DNA of 34,701 nucleotides from Magnetospirillum sp. WYHS-4 (GTDB lineage Bacteria; Pseudomonadota; Alphaproteobacteria; Rhodospirillales; GLO-3): positions 1 to 34,701 of the forward strand of contig JAMOBD010000032.1 of the NCBI GenBank assembly GCA_039908345.1, read 5' to 3'. This document shows positions 15,812-24,968 of this stretch, piece after piece. A program made the position numbers and the translations under genes. A model generated the notes under the pieces. It ran no database searches. It was not told the DNA's origin and saw nothing but the letters and a program-made list of their open reading frames with translations. Numbering within the stretch: the first letter of the stretch is position 1; each line of letters opens with the position of its first letter.

Positions 15812-17899
15812 TCAGGCAAGGCCAAGGGCGGCGATGACGAGGTCGATCAGCTTGATGCCCGCAAACGGCACGACCAGGCCGCCTAAGCCGTAGACGAACA
15901 AGTTGCGCTTCAGAAGCGCTTCGGCCCCCGCCGGCCTGTAGCGGACGCCCTTCAGGGCCAGCGGGATCAAGGCGATGATGATCAGCGCGTTGAAGACGAT
16001 GGCCGAAAGGATCGCCGACTGCGGGCTGGCCAGCCCCATGACGTTGAGGGCCTGAAGCTGCGGGTAGGAGGCCAGGAACAGGGCCGGGATGATGGCGAAG
16101 TACTTGGCCACGTCGTTGGCGATGGAGAAGGTGGTCAGCGAGCCGCGGCTCATCAGCAACTGCTTGCCGATCATCACGATCTCGATCAGCTTGGTGGGAT
16201 CGCTTTCCAGGTCGACCATGTTGCCGGCCTCGCGGGCCGCCTGGGTGCCGGTGTTCATGGCCACCCCCACATCGGCCTGGGCGAGGGCTGGGGCGTCGTT
16301 GGAACCGTCGCCGCACATGGCGACCAGGCGTCCGCCCTTCTGGTAGTCGCGGATCAGTTCCAGCTTCCTTTCCGGCGTCGCCTCGGCGAGGAAGTCGTCG
16401 ACGCCGGCCTCGGCGGCGATGGCGGCGGCGGTCAACGGATTGTCGCCGGTTATCATCACCGTCTTGATGCCCATGGCGCGTAGCGTCGCAAAGCGTTCCC
16501 GGATGCCCGGCTTGACGATGTCCTTGAGGTGGACCACGCCCAAGGCCCGGTCATCGCGAGCCACCACTAGGGGCGTGCCGCCCGAACGGGCCACTTGTTC
16601 CACCAGAAGGGTCAACTGGCGCGGCAGGCCCCCCGGTGTGCGGCCGGCCCTGTCGGCCACCCAGGCGACGATGGCATCCACCGCGCCCTTGCGGATTTCG
16701 CTGACCGAGGTCATCACTCCCCCCCAGGAACCGCCGTTGAGGTTGATACCGCTCATGCGGGTCTGGGCGGTGAAGGGCACGAAGCTCATGCCCTTGCGAT
16801 CCGGATCGGCGAAGCTGAAGCGATGTCGGGCCAGGGCGACGATGGACTTGCCTTCCGGCGTCTCGTCGGCCAGGGAGGAAAGGAAGGCGGCTTCGGCCAA
16901 GTCTCGCTCGTTGACGTCCGACAGGGGCAGGAATTCCGCCGCTTGGCGGGCGCCCAGGGTGATGGTACCGGTCTTGTCCAGCAACAGCACGTCGATGTCG
17001 CCCGCCGCCTCGACGGCGCGGCCAGACTTGGCGATCACGTTGAACTTGACCAGCCGGTCCATGCCGGCGATGCCGATGGCCGACAGCAGGCCGCCGATGG
17101 TGGTGGGGATCAAGGTAACGAACAGGGCCACCAGGAAGACCACCGGAATGTTGGTCCCGGACCAGGAGGCGAAGACCGGCAGGGTGGCGACCACGATCAG
17201 GAAGATCATGGTCATGCCGACCAGCAGGATGGTGAGCGCGATCTCGTTGGGCGTCTTCTGGCGCTTGGCGCCTTCGACCAGGGCGATCATGCGGTCCAGG
17301 AAGGTCTGGCCCGGATCGACCGTGATTCGCACCACAATGCGGTCGGAAACCACCCGGGTGCCGCCGGTGACCGCCGAGCGATCGCCACCCGATTCCCGGA
17401 TAACTGGTGCGCTCTCGCCGGTAATCGCGCTTTCGTCCACGGTGGCGATGCCGGCTACCACGTCGCCGTCGCCGGGAATGACGTCTCCCGCCTCGCAAAC
17501 CACGAGATCGCCGGCCCGCAAGGTCTCGGCGGCCACCGCCACGAAGGAGGCCGCTTCCGGGCTGGCGACCTTCTTGGCCACCGCCTCGGTCTTGGTCCGG
17601 CGGAGCGAGGCCGCCTGGGCCTTGCCGCGCCCTTCGGCCACCGCCTCGGCGAAGTTGGCGAACAGCACGGTGAACCACAGCCAGGCGGTGATCTGGACCT
17701 CGATGGCCAGATGGGCCCCGGCGTCGCCGATGTCACGGATGGACAGGACGATCGCGATCAGGGCCACCAGGGCGGTGGCGAACATCACCGGATTGCGGAT
17801 CAGTTGGCGCGGGTCGAGTTTTTTCACGGCGTCCCTGGCCGCACTCGCCAGGATGGCGGGCTCGAACAGGGAAATCTCTTGCGGACGATGGATGCTCAT
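15812..17899 (-). CDS. kdpB: K+-transporting P-type ATPase KdpB subunit
   Basis: The protein has 695 residues and is the ATP-hydrolysing subunit of the KdpFABC K+ pump. Visible motifs are the TGES actuator loop, the phosphorylated Asp in '[12 protein letters not shown]', 'FTAQTRMSG' in the nucleotide domain, and '[19 protein letters not shown]'. The C-terminal membrane region has the Kdp-specific '[18 protein letters not shown]'. ATG at 17899 is chosen with AGGAAGG 7 bases upstream; a start 12 codons earlier would overlap kdpA. The frame is complete. Confidence 0.97.
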   Translation of the reverse strand: MSIHRPQEISLFEPAILASAARDAVKKLDPRQLIRNPVMFATALVALIAIVLSIRDIGDAGAHLAIEVQITAWLWFTVLFANFAEAVAEGRGKAQAASLRRTKTEAVAKKVASPEAASFVAVAAETLRAGDLVVCEAGDVIPGDGDVVAGIATVDESAITGESAPVIRESGGDRSAVTGGTRVVSDRIVVRITVDPGQTFLDRMIALVEGAKRQKTPNEIALTILLVGMTMIFLIVVATLPVFASWSGTNIPVVFLVALFVTLIPTTIGGLLSAIGIAGMDRLVKFNVIAKSGRAVEAAGDIDVLLLDKTGTITLGARQAAEFLPLSDVNERDLAEAAFLSSLADETPEGKSIVALARHRFSFADPDRKGMSFVPFTAQTRMSGINLNGGSWGGVMTSVSEIRKGAVDAIVAWVADRAGRTPGGLPRQLTLLVEQVARSGGTPLVVARDDRALGVVHLKDIVKPGIRERFATLRAMGIKTVMITGDNPLTAAAIAAEAGVDDFLAEATPERKLELIRDYQKGGRLVAMCGDGSNDAPALAQADVGVAMNTGTQAAREAGNMVDLESDPTKLIEIVMIGKQLLMSRGSLTTFSIANDVAKYFAIIPALFLASYPQLQALNVMGLASPQSAILSAIVFNALIIIALIPLALKGVRYRPAGAEALLKRNLFVYGLGGLVVPFAGIKLIDLVIAALGLA

Positions 17900-17912
17900 G
17901 GATGCGCCTTCC

Positions 17913-19598
17913 TCAGAACAGGGTGCCGGCGCCAAGCAGCAGGTGCTCGACGATGGGCCCCAAGGCCAGGACAGGGAAGAATGTGAGCCCCCCCACCACC
18001 AGGATCACGCCGACCAGCAGCACGACGAACAGCCAGCCGTGGGTGGGAAAGGTGCCCGCCGAAGGCGGCACGGTCTTCTTGGACGCCACGGAACCGGCGA
18101 TGGCCAGTACCGGAACGATGACCACGAAGCGGCCCAGCAGCATGGCGATGCCCAGCAGGATGTTGTGAAGGGGCGTGTTGGCGCCGAAGCCGCCGAAGGC
18201 CGAGCCGTTGTTGGCGGTTGCCGAGGTGTAGGCATAGAGAATCTCCGACAGGCCGTGCGGGCCGCCCGCCGGAATGGCGTCGGCGCCGGCCAGTAGGCCG
18301 ACCGCCCCCAGGCCCAGTACGCCGATGGGGAAGATCAGGATGGCGAGCACCGCCAGCTTGACCTCCTTGGCCTCGATCTTCTTGCCCAGGTATTCCGGGG
18401 TCCGGCCCACCATCAGCCCGGCGATGAAGACCGCGATCACCACGAAGACCAGCATGCCGTAGAAGCCGGCCCCCACCCCGCCGACTACGATCTCGCCCAG
18501 CATCATGTCGATCATCGGGACCATGCCGGCCAAGGGCATCAGGCTGTCGTGCATGGCGATCACCGCACCGCAGGAAGCGGCCGTGGTGATGACGGCGAAC
18601 AAGGACGAGAGTGCGATGCCGAAGCGCACCTCCTTACCTTCCAGGTTGACCGGATCGGCAAGCAGTCCAGCCAAAGCCGGATTGGCCTGGGCCTCGGCCC
18701 AATAGGTGACGCCCACGCCAACCATGAACAAAAGCCCCATGGCGGCCAGGATGGCCCAGCCCTGGCGGACGTCGCCCACCATGCGGCCGAAGGTGTTGGT
18801 AAGCCCGGCACCGATGACGAAGATCGCCACCATGTGGATCAGGTTGGCGAGCGCCGTCGGGTTCTCGTAAGGGTGCGCCGCGTTGGCGTTGAAGAACCCG
18901 CCGCCATTGGTGCCCAGATGCTTGATCGCCATCTGGCTGGCGACCGGCCCCTGGGCGATGGCCTGCTTGGCGCCTTCCAAGGTGATCGCTTCCACATAGG
19001 CGGAAAAATTCTGCGGCACGCCCTGCCAAACCAGGACCAGCGCCCCCGCCAAGCTGATGGGCAGGAGCAGGTAAAGCAGGCTGCGGGTCAGGTCGACGTA
19101 GAAGTTGCCGACCGTCTTGGCGTTGCGGCGCGAAAAGCCGCGGATCAGAACGACGGCCACCACGATGCCGGTGGCGGCGGAAAGGAAATTCTGCACGGTC
19201 AGGCCGGCCATCTGGGTCAGGTAGCTGAGCGTGCTTTCGCCGCCGTAGGCCTGCCAGTTGGTGTTGGTGGCGAAGCTCACCGCCGTATTGAAGGCCAAGT
19301 CGGGCGGGACGGGCCCCATGCCGGCAGGATTGAGCGGCAGCCAGCCCTGCAGGCGCAGCAATCCGTACAACAGCAAGGCCCCTGCCAGGTTGAAGGCCAG
19401 CAGGGCCAGCGCGTAGGCCGTCCAGTGCTGCTCCTTGTCCGGCACGATGCCGCAGAGGCGGTAGATCGGCCGCTCCAGCCAGCCGAGGAACGTGAGCTTG
19501 CCCTCGTAGAGCCGCGCCATGTAGCCGCCCGCGACAGGCGTCAGGGCGACCACGAGCCCGATGTAAAGGATGATCTGGAGGATTCCGTTGGCGTCCAT
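17913..19598 (-). CDS. kdpA: K+-transporting ATPase KdpA subunit
   Basis: A 561-residue, multi-spanning, channel-like K+-binding subunit. Family signatures: '[13 protein letters not shown]', '[20 protein letters not shown]' and '[12 protein letters not shown]', corresponding to selectivity-loop repeats. The start ATG at 19598 has AGGAGG five bases upstream, and the kdpF stop codon overlaps this ribosome-binding site, so kdpF and kdpA are coupled. It is followed 13 bases on by kdpB. Confidence 0.97.
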   Translation of the reverse strand: MDANGILQIILYIGLVVALTPVAGGYMARLYEGKLTFLGWLERPIYRLCGIVPDKEQHWTAYALALLAFNLAGALLLYGLLRLQGWLPLNPAGMGPVPPDLAFNTAVSFATNTNWQAYGGESTLSYLTQMAGLTVQNFLSAATGIVVAVVLIRGFSRRNAKTVGNFYVDLTRSLLYLLLPISLAGALVLVWQGVPQNFSAYVEAITLEGAKQAIAQGPVASQMAIKHLGTNGGGFFNANAAHPYENPTALANLIHMVAIFVIGAGLTNTFGRMVGDVRQGWAILAAMGLLFMVGVGVTYWAEAQANPALAGLLADPVNLEGKEVRFGIALSSLFAVITTAASCGAVIAMHDSLMPLAGMVPMIDMMLGEIVVGGVGAGFYGMLVFVVIAVFIAGLMVGRTPEYLGKKIEAKEVKLAVLAILIFPIGVLGLGAVGLLAGADAIPAGGPHGLSEILYAYTSATANNGSAFGGFGANTPLHNILLGIAMLLGRFVVIVPVLAIAGSVASKKTVPPSAGTFPTHGWLFVVLLVGVILVVGGLTFFPVLALGPIVEHLLLGAGTLF

Positions 19599-19607
19599 CT
19601 TTTCCTC

Positions 19608-19709
19608 CTAGAACCGTTCTGGATGTATCAGCGCGTAGCCCAGGTAGCCGAACAACGCCACCACCGCCGCCAGGCCCAGGGACAGGCCAAGAAGGTCGAT
19701 ACCGGTCAT
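19608..19709 (-). CDS. kdpF: KdpF small subunit
   Basis: A 33-residue, one-helix membrane peptide ending 'YLGYALIHPERF', the typical KdpF ending (Y-A-L-x-x-P-E-R-F). GAGGG lies 5-6 bases before the ATG. It stabilises the KdpABC complex in the membrane. It sits between the upstream micro-ORF (7 bases) and kdpA (9 bases). Confidence 0.93.
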   Translation of the reverse strand: MTGIDLLGLSLGLAAVVALFGYLGYALIHPERF

Positions 19710-19716
19710 GACGCCC

Positions 19717-19812
19717 TCACATCCGCTCGCAGCCGCGCGCCAGAAGCGCGAAGGCCGCGAAGGAAAGAACGATGCCGGCCGGCAAGACGATGTCGAAAAT
19801 CCAATCGACCAT
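19717..19812 (-). CDS. 31-residue membrane micro-ORF heading the kdp operon
   Basis: The ATG at 19812 is preceded by CGGAGG with five bases of spacing, the best ribosome-binding site in this intergenic region. The peptide begins 'MVDWIFDIVLPAGIVLSF', continues as one hydrophobic helix, and ends 'ARGCERM'. The stop lies 7 bases before kdpF. It is the first gene of the operon in this orientation. I infer a single-span peptide acting with the Kdp complex or its sensor, or a translated leader. I recall similar short peptides ending in 'CER' next to kdpF in other genomes, but I cannot check this here. Confidence 0.7.
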   Translation of the reverse strand: MVDWIFDIVLPAGIVLSFAAFALLARGCERM

Positions 19813-19950
19813 GGGAACCTCCGTAAGTATCCACGTTTCCATGGTCGCGCCGAATGGCGTCAAGGTTCCATGCGGAATTGGGCGTCCCGCCCTTATGAAT
19901 ATTTTATTCGGCCATCGCTCGAACGAAGGGCCGGTTTCCATAGCAAGGAC

Positions 19951-19979
19951 GTGACGGGCGGCAGAGGACCGCCTATAGT
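19951..19979 (+). promoter_or_regulatory. Promoter of the S41 protease, possibly leaderless
   Basis: -35 GTGACG (19951-19956), 17-base spacer, -10 TATAGT (19974-19979). The predicted start is about 19986-19987, which is the ATG itself. No Shine-Dalgarno sequence is seen upstream of that ATG, consistent with a leaderless mRNA. Confidence 0.5.
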
Positions 19980-19986
19980 GGTCCCC

Positions 19987-21570
19987 ATGCGCTCCCGGGG
20001 ATGGGCAGGCAAGGTGATCGTCATCGGCTTGGCGACGTTGTGCGTCGGCGGCTGCGTGGGTTCGCGCGTGCCTTCCGAAGAGGGCGGGGCAGCCTTTTCC
20101 CGCGAAATGGCGGAAAAAACCATCGCCACGGGCTTCGCGCGGATCGGTGAGATGGCCCTGGAGCCCATCGCCGCCCGGCGGCTCGCCCTGGAGGGCCTGA
20201 AGGGGCTCAGCGGCCTCGATCCGGAATTGGCCATCGCGGCGGTGGACGGCGAGGTCACCCTGGCCGTGGAAGGCTATGAAGGCCTGCGCTTTCCGGCGCC
20301 CGCCGACACCGACGCCGGCAAGTGGGCATCCCTGGTGGTTGAGGTGGGAGTCGCGGCACGCCACCGGTCCGAGGAAATCCGCGCCGCTGACACGGAGCGC
20401 TTCCTGGAGACCGTTCTGGACGCCGCCTTGGCGCCTTTGGACGATCCCTATTCCCGTTACGCCGGGGCCGAGGAGGCCAAGAAGAACCGGGCCCGGCGCG
20501 ATGGCTTCGGCGGCCTCGGACTGCTGTTCCGCATCCTGGAGGGCGAAGTCCGGGTGTCGCAGATCGTGCCGCACACCCCGGCGGCCCGTGCGGATATCCG
20601 GATCGGGGACCGGCTCACCCATGTCGGGGAGGTCCCGCTTCGCGGACTGGACGAGAAGACGGTGACCGACCAATTGCACGGGCCGGTGGGCAGCCGCATC
20701 AAGCTCCGCCTCCTGCGCGAAGGCGAGCCGGAACCGAGAGAACTGAGCCTTGCCAGGGCCCATGTGGTGTTGCCCACGGTGACCGCGCAGGCCCATTCCG
20801 GTATCGCCCTGCTGGCGGTCGGCGGGTTCAACCAGGACACGGCGGAGAGCATCCTTCGCGAGTTGGAGGCCCTCAAACGGCTGACCGGAGGCCGCCTGCG
20901 CGGTATCATCCTGGACTTACGGGGCAATCCGGGCGGCCTTCTGTCGGAAGCCGTGGCCGTGGCCGACCTGTTTCTCGCGCAAGGGGAAATCGTCTCGACC
21001 CGCGGCCGCCATCGCGACAGCCATCAGCACTACGAGGCGACCGAGGATGATCGCCTCCAAGGATTGCCGTTGGTGTTGTTGGTGGATGGGAAGACCGCCT
21101 CGGCGGCCGAGGTTCTCGCGGCGGCGCTGCAGGATCGTGGCCGCGCGGTGGTGGCCGGCACGACCACATTCGGCAAGGGGTCGGTGCAGACCGTGCTGCG
21201 CCTGCCCAACGACGGGGAGATCACCCTCACATGGTCGCGCTTGGTCGCGCCGTCGGGCTATGTCCTGCACCACCTGGGCGTACTCCCTTCCATCTGCCTG
21301 AGCGGGTCCGGCTCCGATGCCGCCGCCGCCCTGGTTCGGGCCCTGAAGAGCGGCGAGATACCCCCCACCCAGGCGGCTTGGCGCGAGGTGGGCATCGGCG
21401 ATGAGGCGCGCCGCAAGGGCTTGCGCCACGTCTGCGCCCCCGAGGAACGCCATACCCTGGCCGACCGCGAAGTGGCGTTGCGCTTGGTCGCAGACCGCAA
21501 TCTCTATACCCAGGCCCTGGCCTTGGGGGACCGCCCCGTCCTGGCGCGCGGCGGGCTGTCGGCGCGGTGA
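19987..21570 (+). CDS. S41-family (CtpA-like) lipoprotein protease with PDZ domain
   Basis: The protein has 527 residues. A lipoprotein signal peptide ends in the lipobox 'VGGC' with C23 as the acylation site, so it is membrane-anchored and faces the periplasm. A helical N-terminal region follows, then a PDZ domain ('[20 protein letters not shown]', '[13 protein letters not shown]') and the S41 catalytic core. The catalytic Ser is S372 in '[16 protein letters not shown]' and the Lys is K397 in 'TFGKGSVQT', 25 residues apart as in carboxy-terminal processing proteases. A C-terminal extension of about 100 residues follows. The start codon coincides with the predicted transcription start. Substrate unknown. 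Confidence 0.92.
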   Translation: MRSRGWAGKVIVIGLATLCVGGCVGSRVPSEEGGAAFSREMAEKTIATGFARIGEMALEPIAARRLALEGLKGLSGLDPELAIAAVDGEVTLAVEGYEGLRFPAPADTDAGKWASLVVEVGVAARHRSEEIRAADTERFLETVLDAALAPLDDPYSRYAGAEEAKKNRARRDGFGGLGLLFRILEGEVRVSQIVPHTPAARADIRIGDRLTHVGEVPLRGLDEKTVTDQLHGPVGSRIKLRLLREGEPEPRELSLARAHVVLPTVTAQAHSGIALLAVGGFNQDTAESILRELEALKRLTGGRLRGIILDLRGNPGGLLSEAVAVADLFLAQGEIVSTRGRHRDSHQHYEATEDDRLQGLPLVLLVDGKTASAAEVLAAALQDRGRAVVAGTTTFGKGSVQTVLRLPNDGEITLTWSRLVAPSGYVLHHLGVLPSICLSGSGSDAAAALVRALKSGEIPPTQAAWREVGIGDEARRKGLRHVCAPEERHTLADREVALRLVADRNLYTQALALGDRPVLARGGLSAR

Positions 21571-21631
21571 AACGGGCTTGGCCGACCGATTCCCGGATGC
21601 TAGCTTTGCCGGACAACACAGGGGGAAGGCA

Positions 21632-22579
21632 ATGCCTTACAGAAAGAAGGTTCTAGTGACCGGCGGCGCCGGCTTTTTGGGCTCCCATCTCTGCGAGCGT
21701 CTGCTTCAGGATGGCCGCGACGTGCTTTGCGTGGACAACTTCTTCACGGGCTCCAAGGAGAACGTCCTATCCTTGCTCCAGGACCCCCACTTCGAGCTGC
21801 TGCGCCACGACATCACCTTTCCCCTCTACGTCGAGGTGGAGGATATCTACAACTTGGCCTGCCCGGCCTCGCCCATCCACTACCAGTTCGATCCGGTCCA
21901 GACCACCAAGACCACGGTTCATGGCGCCATCAACATGCTGGGCATGGCCCGGCGGACCAAGGCCAAGATTCTCCAGGCGTCGACCAGCGAGGTCTACGGC
22001 GATCCCGAGGTCCATCCCCAGCCCGAAACCTATCGCGGCAACGTCAACCCCATCGGCCCGCGCGGCTGTTACGACGAGGGCAAGCGGTGCGCCGAGACGC
22101 TGTTCTTCGACTATTTCCGCCAGTACGGGGTGAACATCCGGGTCGCCCGAATCTTCAACACCTATGGGCCGCGCATGCACCCCAACGATGGCCGGGTGGT
22201 GTCCAACTTCATCGTCCAGGCCCTGACCGGCAAGCCGATCACCATCTACGGCGACGGTAGCCAGACGCGGTCCTTCTGCTACGTGGACGACCTGATCGAC
22301 GGCATGGTGCGCCTCATGAACGCGCCCAACCATATTCAGGGGCCGATGAACCTGGGCAATCCCGGCGAATTCACCATCATGGAACTGGCCGAACTGGTCA
22401 TGAAGATGACCAAGTCCAAGTCGGAGCTCGTCCATAGGAAACTTCCCGCCGACGATCCCACCCAGCGCTGCCCCGATATCGCCCTGGCGACCAACCTGAT
22501 CGGCTGGCGGCCCACTGTGCCGCTGGAAGAGGGCCTCAAGCCCACCATCGCCTATTTCAAGGATATCTTGGGAATTTAG
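21632..22579 (+). CDS. uxs: UDP-glucuronate decarboxylase (UDP-xylose synthase)
   Basis: A 315-residue short-chain dehydrogenase/epimerase. The NAD-binding motif is '[10 protein letters not shown]' (10-19), with '[15 protein letters not shown]' typical of UXS enzymes, the catalytic triad region 'STSEVYG' (118-124) and Y147/K151 in 'YDEGK', and '[10 protein letters not shown]'. It converts UDP-glucuronate to UDP-xylose for surface polysaccharides. GGGGGAAGG lies just before the ATG at 21632. A weak promoter pattern (TTGGCC, 17 bases, TAGCTT) precedes it at 21578-21606. dTDP-glucose dehydratase is less likely because of the UXS-type '[10 protein letters not shown]'. Confidence 0.92.
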   Translation: MPYRKKVLVTGGAGFLGSHLCERLLQDGRDVLCVDNFFTGSKENVLSLLQDPHFELLRHDITFPLYVEVEDIYNLACPASPIHYQFDPVQTTKTTVHGAINMLGMARRTKAKILQASTSEVYGDPEVHPQPETYRGNVNPIGPRGCYDEGKRCAETLFFDYFRQYGVNIRVARIFNTYGPRMHPNDGRVVSNFIVQALTGKPITIYGDGSQTRSFCYVDDLIDGMVRLMNAPNHIQGPMNLGNPGEFTIMELAELVMKMTKSKSELVHRKLPADDPTQRCPDIALATNLIGWRPTVPLEEGLKPTIAYFKDILGI

Positions 22580-22678
22580 GCGGACGCGAAGAAAACCAGC
22601 CGGGGCAGTCCGGCGATCCACTTGTCGGTGGCGGCGGTTACGTCAAGGCGTTTTCTGACGGTGACCTGGGGGAGCAGG

Positions 22679-22813
22679 ATGAACATCGCCACCGTCGCAC
22701 GAACGCGCCTCTTCGAGCAGATCCACACCATCACCGCCTATCTCGTCTTCCGCTCATGGGCCAGTCTCTTCCGGTCCATCCGAACCGGAGTCCCACCGCC
22801 ACAGACCGCTTGA
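22679..22813 (+). CDS. Possible small protein, 44 residues
   Basis: The ATG at 22679 has GGGGGAG four bases upstream. The peptide is basic and amphipathic ('ARTRLFEQIHTITAYLVF'), without a recognised family. It could be a real small protein, for instance a membrane-associated helix, or a chance frame in GC-rich DNA. Confidence 0.25.
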   Translation: MNIATVARTRLFEQIHTITAYLVFRSWASLFRSIRTGVPPPQTA

Positions 22814-22903
22814 TCGACGGAAACCAACCCCCTCCTTTCCCCGCAACCCCAGAAACCGCCGATCGACGCCATAATGAGAACTGCTGGGTGGTCTTCCGGC
22901 CGC

Positions 22904-22933
22904 TTGACAGAAGACCCGCCGGCCCGCTATATC
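22904..22933 (+). promoter_or_regulatory. tRNA-Val promoter
   Basis: A perfect -35 TTGACA (22904-22909), an 18-base spacer, and TATATC (22928-22933) within GCTATATC, which matches the alphaproteobacterial -10 pattern GCTANAWC. The tRNA begins about 18 bases after the predicted start. Confidence 0.75.
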
Positions 22934-22957
22934 GCCAGCTTCCGACCCACTGGGTCC

Positions 22958-23032
22958 GGGCGCGTAGCTCAGCGGGAGAGCACTCCCTTCACACGGGAGG
23001 GGTCACAGGTTCAATCCCTGTCGCGCCCACCA
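22958..23032 (+). tRNA. tRNA-Val (anticodon CAC)
   Basis: Complete cloverleaf: acceptor GGGCGCG pairs with CGCGCCC; D arm GCTC/GAGC; anticodon stem CTCCC/GGGAG around loop TTCACAC, giving anticodon CAC (reads GTG, Val); T arm ACAGG/CCTGT with loop TTCAATC; discriminator A and an encoded CCA. The 3' half is a likely integration site because an integrase remnant starts about 100 bases downstream. Confidence 0.97.
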
Positions 23033-23073
23033 TATCATTGAAGATAAACGATAACTTTAAGATGATTTCGGGA

Positions 23074-23089
23074 CGGCGACCGGTCGCCG
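23074..23089. repeat. 16-bp perfect palindrome after the tRNA
   Basis: CGGCGACCGGTCGCCG can form a 6-bp hairpin with a CCGG loop. It lies 42 bases after the tRNA CCA. No T-tract follows. It could help tRNA 3' processing or termination, or be part of the old recombination region. Confidence 0.4.
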
Positions 23090-23132
23090 CGCCTCCTTGT
23101 CGCCTCTGCGTCATGCAGTCCTTGCTGCATAA

Positions 23133-23288
23133 TCACCGATGATCGGTAAGCTGTTCGGCCACGCCCGGGTCCAGACCACGGCACGCTATGCCCACTTGGC
23201 CGCTGAACCGGTGAAGGTGGCGGCAGGGCAGCCACTCACCGATTACGCCATGGATCAGAGCATGCGAGCGGGAGCGGAGAACAGGTAG
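23133..23288 (+). pseudogene. Tyrosine recombinase (integrase) C-terminal remnant
   Basis: The frame begins after a stop at 23130 and reads 'SPMIGKLFGHARVQTTARY' followed by 'AHLAAEPVKVAAG', the C-terminal end of phage-type tyrosine recombinases. It keeps the His of the 'GH' motif and the nucleophilic Tyr in 'RYAHL', but the Arg-His-x-x-Arg boxes and the whole N-terminal part are absent. It ends at TAG 23288, overlapping the stop of the regulator on the other strand. Its place just after tRNA-Val marks a former integrative element that has been lost. Confidence 0.8.
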
Positions 23289-24013
23289 CCGAGGCCGTAA
23301 ACGGTCTGTACCGGCAATTCCTGGCCCGCTTCCTCGAAGGCCTTGCGCCGCAACCGCCGCACCAGGGCGTCCAGGGCGCGATTGCCGAAGGAGTTTTCCG
23401 GGTAGGCGAGGGCGTGCAGAATGGTGGAACGGCGAACGGTCTCGCCGGGCTGGGCCAGCAGCGTCTCGACCAGGGCCTTTTCCTTGGACGTCAGCCGCAT
23501 CGTCTTGCCGTTGGGCGCCGCCAGATTCCAGTGGGCCAAGTCGCAAATCCAGACGCTGGAGACCGCGACCGTCTGGCTCGACCGCCGGGAAGCCAAGCTG
23601 CGCACCGCCGCCGTCAGTTCCCGGGGGCAGGCGGGCTGGACAAGGCAAAGGTCGGCCCCGGCCTCGTAGCCCTTGATGCGGCCGTCGGGATCGCCCGCAT
23701 CGCACAGAAGCACGATGGCCATGCGCGAGGCCTGGCGCAAATCCGCGACCAACGCCGCTCCATCCCGCTCCGCCAAGCCCTGATCGACGATCGCTACCGC
23801 GAAGTCCTGGGTGGCGATACTGCGGAAAAGATCGAAGGCGGTGGGAACGCCGGCCACCGACAGTGCGTGACCCTCCAGTTCCCCGGCCATCCGGGCCCGC
23901 GCCTCGACGCTGCCGCCGACCAGGATCACCGCGTGCCGTTCCTGGAGATCGCTTTCATAGGAGGTGGCGATGCTCGCGCTTGCCAGCCTTTCCCTTTCGA
24001 ACCAAACCGTCAT
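23255..24013 (-). CDS. OmpR-like regulator with degenerate receiver
   Basis: The protein has 252 residues. The receiver keeps an Asp at the acceptor strand ('AIVDQGLAERDG') but the acidic pair is GG ('ILVGGS'), and the conserved Lys is Gln ('CLVQPACP'). Metal-dependent phosphorylation is therefore unlikely. The C-terminal winged helix is normal ('LTSKEKALVETLLAQPGETV', 'LDALVRRLRRKAFEEAG', 'VYGLGYLF'), so DNA binding is expected. It lies divergent to the intact OmpR-type regulator at 24252, and its start is preceded within 10 bases by an inverted repeat. It probably binds DNA without a phosphorylation signal; targets unknown. Confidence 0.88.
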   Translation of the reverse strand: MTVWFERERLASASIATSYESDLQERHAVILVGGSVEARARMAGELEGHALSVAGVPTAFDLFRSIATQDFAVAIVDQGLAERDGAALVADLRQASRMAIVLLCDAGDPDGRIKGYEAGADLCLVQPACPRELTAAVRSLASRRSSQTVAVSSVWICDLAHWNLAAPNGKTMRLTSKEKALVETLLAQPGETVRRSTILHALAYPENSFGNRALDALVRRLRRKAFEEAGQELPVQTVYGLGYLFSAPARML

Positions 24014-24022
24014 GTGATGTGC

Positions 24023-24069
24023 CCCTATCCCTACAATGTGTAATTATCTTGATTGCACCCAGGATAGGG
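24023..24069. repeat. 8-bp inverted repeat upstream of the degenerate regulator
   Basis: The arms CCCTATCC (24023-24030) and GGATAGGG (24062-24069) are perfect, with a 31-base AT-rich centre. They lie in the divergent intergenic region next to the start at 24013, a sensible place for an operator. Arm spacing equals about 3.7 helical turns between centres. A 9-base direct repeat GTATGAATG (24108, 24194) lies further on. Confidence 0.45.
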
Positions 24070-24251
24070 CGGCCATGTCACTGGGGTGCGAAGGCCATGT
24101 AAACGGCGTATGAATGCGTCAGAATCGGGCGCCGCGGGGCGGGACGGGGGAGGCGATGGCGCGGGCAGAAGGTGCAAAAGCAGGGGAAACTCTGTATGAA
24201 TGTACCGGAATTCATCAGGACCCAGACCAGGGAAGGAGGCGATGCGGCGTC

Positions 24252-24968
24252 ATGACCGACCCCGGGCACTTGCTGATCGTAGAGGACGACCTGTTCGTCC
24301 AATGGCTCCTGGCAGCCTATCTGGGGCAGGTGGGCTATCGCGTCAGCGTGGCCGAATCCGGGGAGAAGATGTTCGACATCCTGGAGAAGGAGGCGGTCGA
24401 CCTGATCATTCTCGACCTGACCCTGCCCGACGACGACGGCTTGGTGCTGACCCGGAAGCTGCGTACCCGCTGGTCCATGCCGATCGTCGTGCTGACGGGA
24501 CGGGCCGGGCGCGACGATCGTCTGACCGCCCTGGAATTGGGAGCCGACGACTACGTGGTCAAACCGGCCGATCCCGAGGAACTGGCCCTCCGGGTCCGCA
24601 ATCTGCTGCGTCGGACGGGCGGCAAGCCGGATTCGGCGGGCTCCCACCCCGATGTCATCCGCTTCGAGGAATGGGAACTGGACATCCCCCGCTTTCGCTT
24701 GAGCCGCGCGGGCGGCGAGAACGTGGCTCTTTCGCCCGCTGAATTCAAGCTGCTGACCGCCCTGGTCAAGGCCGATGGTCGCGTGCTGTCGCGCGACCAG
24801 CTTCTGGATGCCATCAGCGGCACCGACGAGGCTCCGGGCGATCGGATCGTCGACGTCCTGGTCAGCCGGCTGCGCCGCAAGATCGAGGTCGACCCGAAGG
24901 CGCCGGTCCTCGTCCTGACCGTGACCGGCGCCGGCTACAAATTCGGCGGCCGGTCGCTTCAGTCCTGA
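24252..24968 (+). CDS. OmpR/PhoB-family response regulator
   Basis: The protein has 238 residues. The receiver has acidic residues 'VEDD' (10-13), phospho-acceptor D55 in 'IILDLTLPDDDG', Thr in 'VLTGRAG', and Lys in 'YVVKPADP'. The C-terminal winged helix contains 'LSPAEFKLLTALVKADGRVL' and 'LVSRLRRKIEVDPKAP'. ATG 24252 is the only start that fits the receiver; AAGGAGG lies 12 bases upstream, a long spacing. Its 3' end overlaps the 3' end of the convergent hybrid kinase gene by 10 bases. No cognate kinase is adjacent on the same strand, but the hybrid kinase next door is a candidate partner. Confidence 0.92.
   Translation: MTDPGHLLIVEDDLFVQWLLAAYLGQVGYRVSVAESGEKMFDILEKEAVDLIILDLTLPDDDGLVLTRKLRTRWSMPIVVLTGRAGRDDRLTALELGADDYVVKPADPEELALRVRNLLRRTGGKPDSAGSHPDVIRFEEWELDIPRFRLSRAGGENVALSPAEFKLLTALVKADGRVLSRDQLLDAISGTDEAPGDRIVDVLVSRLRRKIEVDPKAPVLVLTVTGAGYKFGGRSLQS

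Larger units (their letters stand above)
22580..22957. other. Intergenic region between uxs and tRNA-Val
   Basis: The region holds a weak 5-bp hairpin after uxs (22599-22614), a possible 44-residue small ORF (22679-22813) and the tRNA promoter (22904-22933). I see no other signal. Confidence 0.5.

Noticed and set aside
16419-18296. Plus-strand frame opposite kdpB and kdpA
   Set aside because: Shadow of two certain genes; composition rich in Ser, Thr, Arg and Met without a family signature.
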